Part shown: in pieces, positions 58,717 to 64,000 of the stretch
Layout of the letters: every line of letters starts with the position of its first letter
Numbering within the stretch: the first letter of the stretch is position 1
Assembly (NCBI GenBank): GCA_033977485.1
Contig: CM066991.1
Span: 128,297,999 to 128,361,998 of the forward strand
Length of the DNA: 64,000 nt
DNA from: Hydrangea macrophylla
Lineage: Eukaryota; Streptophyta; Magnoliopsida; Cornales; Hydrangeaceae
Reading direction: 5' to 3'
Program-made: the position numbers and the translations under genes
Notes under the pieces: generated by a model
Told to the model about the DNA's origin: nothing
Seen by the model: the letters and a program-made list of their open reading frames with translations, nothing else
The model's database searches: none

Positions 58717-61700
58717 ATGGCTCCCAAAACCGCTCCAGCCACCTCCAAAGGAAAAAAGTCCTTCGCAGACGCTCCACCACCACAAAATCGCTGTAGGGAG
58801 GTTAGAGCTTTAGCTAAAGCGCACGCCGCTGACATATCCACCGAATATCTTACCCCCTACAGCTCCTCCGACGGTTCCCCCGTCGCTCCAGGCCTAGGCG
58901 CGGCGTTTCTGGGCCACCCTCCGGCGCCTTTCCTTCAGTTCTTTCCTCCAGTAGGAAACGAGACATTCCTACAAGTCCCTGCTCACTGGGCCAAGGTTCA
59001 GACGGCGAATCAACCCATTCGGGGATGGCCGACCCCCGCCGCTGACTGGGACAAATGGGTGACTAGGGTTTCAGCCTCTAAGGCCGCCGTCTGGAAGCAA
59101 ACGAGCATCCACGACGCAATCATGCTCAGCCGGTCTCGCATTGAGATAGACCGGCCTCTCCTCCTTTCTGCTCTACTCTTCTGGTCCTCGTCTTGCAACG
59201 GCTTTCTTTTCCGTTGTGGACCAATGGCTCCTACTATCAAAGATATTAGTTATCTGCTCGGCCTCCGTCCCCACGGACAAGAGATCACTCCAGGGCTTAA
59301 TGTTGGAACGGCCAGCTTTGCCTATCCTCAACAAGATATTGTCAGGGACGGGGCCGTTTCTCATAGGCCGATCACGGCCTTTGGAGGTTTCCTTGCGGCC
59401 TGCATAGGGGCAGATGATACAGCGGTGTCCGATGCAGAGCACACTGCCTTCCTCATCTACTGGCTCAACAAGTATCTCTTCTGCTCAGCCAGCCAGGCTA
59501 TCACTAAAGAATATACAACCGTAGCCCTGGCCCTTGCATCAGGGCAGTCACTGGCCATGGCTACGCTGGTTTGGGCACATTTAGTTCGAGGCACAACAGA
59601 CTTCGTTCATTCGGGCTTCAGTGCTGGTGGGAGCCCGATGTGGATACTACAACTGTGGCTTCATTCTTACTTCCCTGAATTCCAGCCCACAATTACCCCC
59701 TTGGCCGACGTGCCTATCTCTGCCGTTCAATTCGTGAACGTATCCCCCTCTGTACATTCCTTTGAAGAGTGTTTTTCCTTCTTTTACCAGGGTTGCTCCC
59801 CTCGGGACCTCAATCTATTCACCCCATTCTTTTCTCTTCAATTTTCTTCTTTTCTCCAGCTCTCCAATAACCCTTCAAACTGGGGTCCGGGCACCCAGTC
59901 AACCTATAATGAAATTTTTTCTAGCTACTTAGTAGCTAGAGACATTATTTTTAGCCCAAGCATCCCGTCGGCCAACAATAAATGCGGGGCCGAGTACTAC
60001 TTTGCTCCTTTATATGCCCGCCAATTCGGGCTTACTCAACTAGTGCCCGTTCCTCCTGGTAATACTGTCAACGTTGATTGGGTTGAACGGGGCCTTATCG
60101 TTAACGACGGGCAGGTGAAGAAGATAGCAGAGAGGTCTGCCCGGCTCAAAGCCGCGTTCAATTTTGCACCCTTCTCTGCCCGGCCAGTAGTATCAGAAGA
60201 GTTCACCCAATGGTGGGGTGAACGGGCTAGACACATATTTCCATGCTCCGCTGCTGAGGCCCTGGCTCCTTTCTCTGCAACATCGGCCACTGTGGCCGAT
60301 GTCCCTATACCAGCAGCAGCTCCAACCCGGCGCAAACAAGCCGCCAAGAGACCGGCTCGTAAACAAACCCCGGGCAAAGGTCCGCCCCAAAAGAAACAAA
60401 AAACACCGGCCTCTGTTCAGGTTTGCTCTTCCCCTTTTGACTTGAGCCCGAATTCCTGTTATTCCATATTAATCCTTTTATTCTATCTTTGCAGCTTGCT
60501 GATGAAGATTCGGGAGAGGATCCACTTCCAAACCTTGCTCAGACTCTTCCCCCAACTCTCCCTACATCACCGGCCTCTGCAGCGGCTTATCTAGAGCGAG
60601 TGGCCGTTAGGGTGATGCCACTTCACATCGTGCCTCCTCTAGATCCTTCAAGCGGAGACGGAGACGAAGACCTTGCTCATGTCGGCCAAGTCCCTGAGCA
60701 GGTTGTTCTTTCTTCGAGTACTGAGGGTGAAGCCGGTGCTGAACCTGCCACCGAGGCCGCTGGGGAGGAAGTAAATCAAACCGTCCCTTCTGAAACCGAA
60801 ACTCCAGCCGGTCAAGGGGCACCTACCACCGCCATCAGTTCTCCTGTCCACATCATACCAGGACCGGTGGTGACCGAGGTCACTCCTCCTGAAACGTCTG
60901 TCGTGGAGATCGGTGATGATAATTCGGGCTCTGTCCCTGAAGCAGAAGCCCCACAGACGACAATGGCCCCAATGAGTCCGGTCGCAGGAACCGGCCTCCC
61001 TTCTTCTTCCCAAACATCTTCTCAACCAAGCGAAGCCGATGTTCGCGAAACAATCTCGGCCTCACTTCGTCCTCATACCCAGGTACTGCTGTTACTTTGC
61101 GTTAATTCATACACTTCTAAAAACAATACCTGACTGTATTTTCTTTTCTTGAATAGGCCGATCCTTCAGACCCAGTGCCCGTTATTCCTTTCAATGACTT
61201 TTTCTTGGGCCTAGACCTGGGAGCTTTTGACCTCGGCCCGCTTGAGGCCGAAGCGGTTTTACCTTCCGTCCTTCAACAAGCCAAGGACCTGCTCTTCGGA
61301 CTTGCTGACCAAGAACTTTCCAATCTTCCTGCTGCGGCTGACGTTGACACTGCTTTGAACACCCTCATGGCCGATCCTTCTCTTTCAGACGGGCAGCTAT
61401 CATTACTCGTGGAGATCAAAGAAAGACTTCCTAGCGTCCGTCTTATGGATAGAACGGCCTTGAAGATTCAAGCGGATGCAGAACTTCATTTAGGCTCCCG
61501 TCAGAAAGCATTGAAGTTCTTGGAAGGGGCCAGAACCAAGTTCGAAGCGGGAAAGGCCTCCCGTGCTCAAGTTCTAGCCAGGGGTACTTGGCTGCGGGAC
61601 CGTATTACTGTATTAAAAACTCAACTCGCCCAATGTGAGGCCGAGGTTGTTACCAACAACGCCTCCATTGAAAAAATTGACGAGGCACTATCTTCACTAG

Positions 61701-61858
61701 GCGGGGACGCTCAGAAGTGCAGTGATCAGTTACAAGCCAGCGTCCCCATATCCCGGGCTTGGGCCCAGAAGCTAAAAAGGGCCAAGAAGGACCGGTCTGG
61801 GGCCGTCAAGACCTGGGAAGACCTGAAGGCTAAGCTTAGGAATTTTGAGTCGGCCTAG
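58717..61858 (+). CDS. Plant mobile domain (PMD) protein encoded antisense in a gypsy element, 3 exons
   Basis: Exons 58717-60420, 60495-61082 and 61157-61858 join in phase 0 across two 74-bp GT-AG introns, giving 997 codons without a stop. Residues about 130-380 form a PMD (aminotransferase-like) domain: IEIDRPLLLSALLFWSSSC, GPMAPTIKDISYLLGLRP, TAFLIYWLNKYLF, LATLVWAHLVRG-like text and MWILQLWLHSYFPEF. A basic stretch at about 539-566 (RRKQAAKRPARK, KKQKT) looks like a nuclear signal. Exon 2 is an acidic, Pro/Ser/Thr-rich linker. Exon 3 is helical, with likely coiled coil (AELHLGSRQKALKFLEG, RAWAQKLKRAKK). It lies between the PPT and pol of a minus-strand Tat-like element. PMD-type antisense ORFs are known in Tat elements; PMD is also found in host MAIN/MAIL proteins. 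The role here is unknown. Confidence 0.85.
60421..60494 (+). other. PMD gene intron 1
   Basis: 74 bp, GTTTGCTC to CTTTGCAG, phase 0. The exon 1 frame also stays open through it to 60594, giving a 625-aa read-through product. Confidence 0.8.
61083..61156 (+). other. PMD gene intron 2
   Basis: 74 bp, GTACTGCT to TTGAATAG, phase 0; the read-through frame stops in the intron (TGA at about 61131). Confidence 0.82.
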
Positions 61859-61943
61859 AGGCCGACTCCTCTTTTGTACTTATTATTTCGCATATATTTG
61901 TAAGTAAGCTGTGCTCAGCCTATCAATACAAACCATATTTTTG
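61859..61943. other. Convergent gene spacer
   Basis: Only 85 bp separate the PMD stop from the pol stop on the other strand, so the two transcripts must overlap if either reads through. Confidence 0.7.
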
Positions 61944-64000
61944 TTACTCGGGCTCAGGGTCGTAGTTAATGATTTGGTCGTATTCTAATCCTGGATTTGG
62001 CTTATAATTCAAATCAATAGTTTCCCACAGAGTAGGGTAATAAGACTTCAAGTACTGACCGTTTATTAATCTAGGATGAATACCACCATCCATATCCCGC
62101 AGTCTGTAAGCACCACCATTCTTGACCTGATGTATAATGAACGGACCCTCCCAGTTGACCGACCATTTACCGTACCTATTATCCTTGTCCCCGATAGGTA
62201 AAACGGCCTTCCATACCAAGTCTTCTGTACTAAAAGACTTTGCTTTCACCCTCTTGTTATAAGCTCGGGCGGCCCGCTGCTTCTGCACTTTTAACGAGTC
62301 CAAAGCCATGAGCCTCGTTTCATCAAGTCCCTCCAACTCAGCTATCATAGCCTCTGTGTACTCTGCAGGCTCAAGCTGGTTCTGTAAAGCTCTCCTGGCC
62401 GATCGGACGGTAACCTCCATTGGTAACATAGCGTCGTGCCCGTAAGTCAACATGAATGGTGTGACCCCGGTACTGGACCTCTTAGATGTCCGATAGGCCC
62501 ATAGAGCCTCGGACAACAACTTGTCCCACTCTCTAGGGTTCTCATCTATCATCTTCTCAATGATCCCCTTGAGGATCTTATTGGTTGACTCAGCCTGACC
62601 GTTAGCTTGAGCATAGTACGGGGTAGAATTGAGAATCTTAATCCCTCTGCTCTCCGCAAAAGCGGTCGTTTCAGCTCCTGTGAACACAGATCCTTGGTCG
62701 GCCGTTATGGTTTCTGGGAGGCCGAATCGATGTATAATGTGCTCTTCAATGAATTTTATCACGGTGGTCTGGGTCACCGTTTTACATGGTATGGCCTCGG
62801 CCCACTTAGTGAAGTAATCCGTCGCCACTATAATGAAACAGTGTTGGCCTGATGATGGTGGCAAGACTTTTCCAATCAGATCCATAGCCCATCCTCTAAA
62901 CGGCCATGGTTTTATTATTGGTTGAAGTTCTTTAGCCGGTACATGCTGAATCGGGCCATGCTTCTGACACGCTTGGCATCCCTTTGCATAGCTGATACAA
63001 TCCTTCAACATGCCTGGCCAATAATAGTTATATCTTCTCAGTAACCATTTCATTTTTGTACCGGCCTGATGAGCCCCACAGATCCCTTCATGTACTTCGG
63101 CCATCACCTGCATGGCCTGTTTTTTGCCTAAACACCTCAAAATCACGTCGTCACCGATGGGCTTTTTGAACAATTCTCCATCGAGTGTCACAAATCGGAC
63201 AGCGAAGAGTCTAACTTTTCGGTCTACCCTGACATTTGGGTGATTCAGGTATTCGATGATAGGCCTTCTCCAATCGTCGTCCTCCATCAAGACCGAATTA
63301 GTAGTAGCATACCAACCTCTCTTTGCAACGGAAGGCATTGATCGGACATGAACCGTGATAACTTGGTCTTCCAAAGCCTTTGTCGGAGACGAGGCCGATC
63401 CTGTCTTTGCCAGCTTATCGGCCTCAGTATTCGTAGACCTAGGGATATAACTCACGCTAATATCATCAAACTCGTCCATGAGCTGCGTGGCGACAGAGTA
63501 AAACGGGCATAATTCCCAACTTTTTATCTGGAATTCTCCTGAGATCTGCCCGATCACCAGACCTGAGTCTCCCTTTATGTGTACGGACGATGCCCCCAAC
63601 TCAAGGAGTATCTCTAGTCCGATAATTAATGCCTCGTATTCGGCCTGGTTATTTGTGCACTTGAAATCGAGCCGAAATGACATTTTTGTCTTCTTATACT
63701 TGGGTGATACAATGACCACACCTGCCCCAGCACCTTCTGCGCTTTTGGACCCATCAAAGATCAATGTCCATGGGACCAAGGAAGTGTTTAACACTTTAGG
63801 CACTGGTAGTACTTCTCCCAGATCAGTTGGGTCTGGGTGATCAGCCAAGAAATTGGCTATGGCCTGGCCTTTAACCGATTGCTGTGATCGGTATTGGATG
63901 GCAAATTCCATTAGGGCCAAGGTCCATTTTCCAATTCGGCCTCTCATGATTGGTCTTGACAACATATATTTTATCACATCGGTTTGACATATAATATAAG
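61944..64000 (-). CDS. Ty3/gypsy pol: RNase H and integrase (5' part outside the window)
   Basis: The minus frame is open to the right edge, where it reads TDVIKYMLSRPIMRGRIGKW (end of RT/RNase H), so the real start lies outside. Then an archaeal-type RNase H: IFDGSKSAEGAGAG, TNNQAEYEALIIGLE, VHIKGDSGLVIGQ. This second RNase H is a hallmark of Tat elements. Integrase follows: HHCC zinc finger (HEGICGAHQAGTK ... CQACQKHG), catalytic Asp in MDLIGKV, Asp in TADQGSVFTG and Glu in GQAESTNK, then a C-terminal domain with GPFIIHQVKNGGAYRL. No stop or frameshift in 677+ codons, so it is young or recently active. Enzyme roles are known for the family. Confidence 0.92.
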   Translation of the reverse strand, partial: YIICQTDVIKYMLSRPIMRGRIGKWTLALMEFAIQYRSQQSVKGQAIANFLADHPDPTDLGEVLPVPKVLNTSLVPWTLIFDGSKSAEGAGAGVVIVSPKYKKTKMSFRLDFKCTNNQAEYEALIIGLEILLELGASSVHIKGDSGLVIGQISGEFQIKSWELCPFYSVATQLMDEFDDISVSYIPRSTNTEADKLAKTGSASSPTKALEDQVITVHVRSMPSVAKRGWYATTNSVLMEDDDWRRPIIEYLNHPNVRVDRKVRLFAVRFVTLDGELFKKPIGDDVILRCLGKKQAMQVMAEVHEGICGAHQAGTKMKWLLRRYNYYWPGMLKDCISYAKGCQACQKHGPIQHVPAKELQPIIKPWPFRGWAMDLIGKVLPPSSGQHCFIIVATDYFTKWAEAIPCKTVTQTTVIKFIEEHIIHRFGLPETITADQGSVFTGAETTAFAESRGIKILNSTPYYAQANGQAESTNKILKGIIEKMIDENPREWDKLLSEALWAYRTSKRSSTGVTPFMLTYGHDAMLPMEVTVRSARRALQNQLEPAEYTEAMIAELEGLDETRLMALDSLKVQKQRAARAYNKRVKAKSFSTEDLVWKAVLPIGDKDNRYGKWSVNWEGPFIIHQVKNGGAYRLRDMDGGIHPRLINGQYLKSYYPTLWETIDLNYKPNPGLEYDQIINYDPEPE

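Noticed and set aside
1..64000. tRNA, rRNA, CRISPR or bacterial-type operons
   Set aside because: None seen; the organisation is that of a plant nuclear genome.

Overview
The window looks like repeat-rich nuclear DNA from a flowering plant, probably a eudicot. It is AT-rich with GT-AG introns, and contains plant-type Ty1/copia and Ty3/gypsy elements, Helitrons, hAT, Mutator-like and Stowaway MITEs, and a trichome-birefringence-like (TBL) gene. There is no operon structure, CRISPR or recognisable rRNA or tRNA gene. I did not assign a species.

Layout. 1-1370: 5' part of a decayed minus-strand copia element that runs off the left edge. 3894-9015: a complete non-autonomous LTR element (1.5 kb LTRs, CTATA target duplication, no coding capacity). 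9726-15868: small DNA transposons and a Helitron (10293-12814) whose 5' end is duplicated. 15968-16189: a small membrane-protein gene between two inverted copies of one hAT MITE. 17.8-25.6 kb: mostly intergenic with several MITEs. 26239-31360: a four-exon TBL gene (458 codons). 32109-41264: a plus-strand copia element with target duplication CAAAC, coding region dead. 42633-53624: a minus-strand copia element split by a solo LTR (46035-50949), itself split by another solo LTR (48157-50169). 55268-56022: a two-exon plant gene of unknown function. 57474-64000: 3' part of a minus-strand Ty3/gypsy element of Tat type (3' LTR, PPT, integrase, RNase H) that carries, on the opposite strand, a three-exon gene for a plant mobile domain (PMD) protein.

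The strongest biological signal is the intact, spliced antisense PMD gene inside the gypsy element, tail-to-tail with its pol gene. Other notable points are: (i) three different LTRs each hold a cluster of a different CpG-containing palindrome; (ii) six short MITEs share a GAGTAATGCTAG-like terminus and 9-bp target duplications but have mostly unrelated interiors; (iii) the Helitron has a precise 484-bp tandem duplication ending exactly at its 5' terminus.

Only three host genes are convincing (small membrane protein, TBL, 121-aa protein). Transposon boundaries backed by target duplications are reliable. Boundaries without them are marked approximate.
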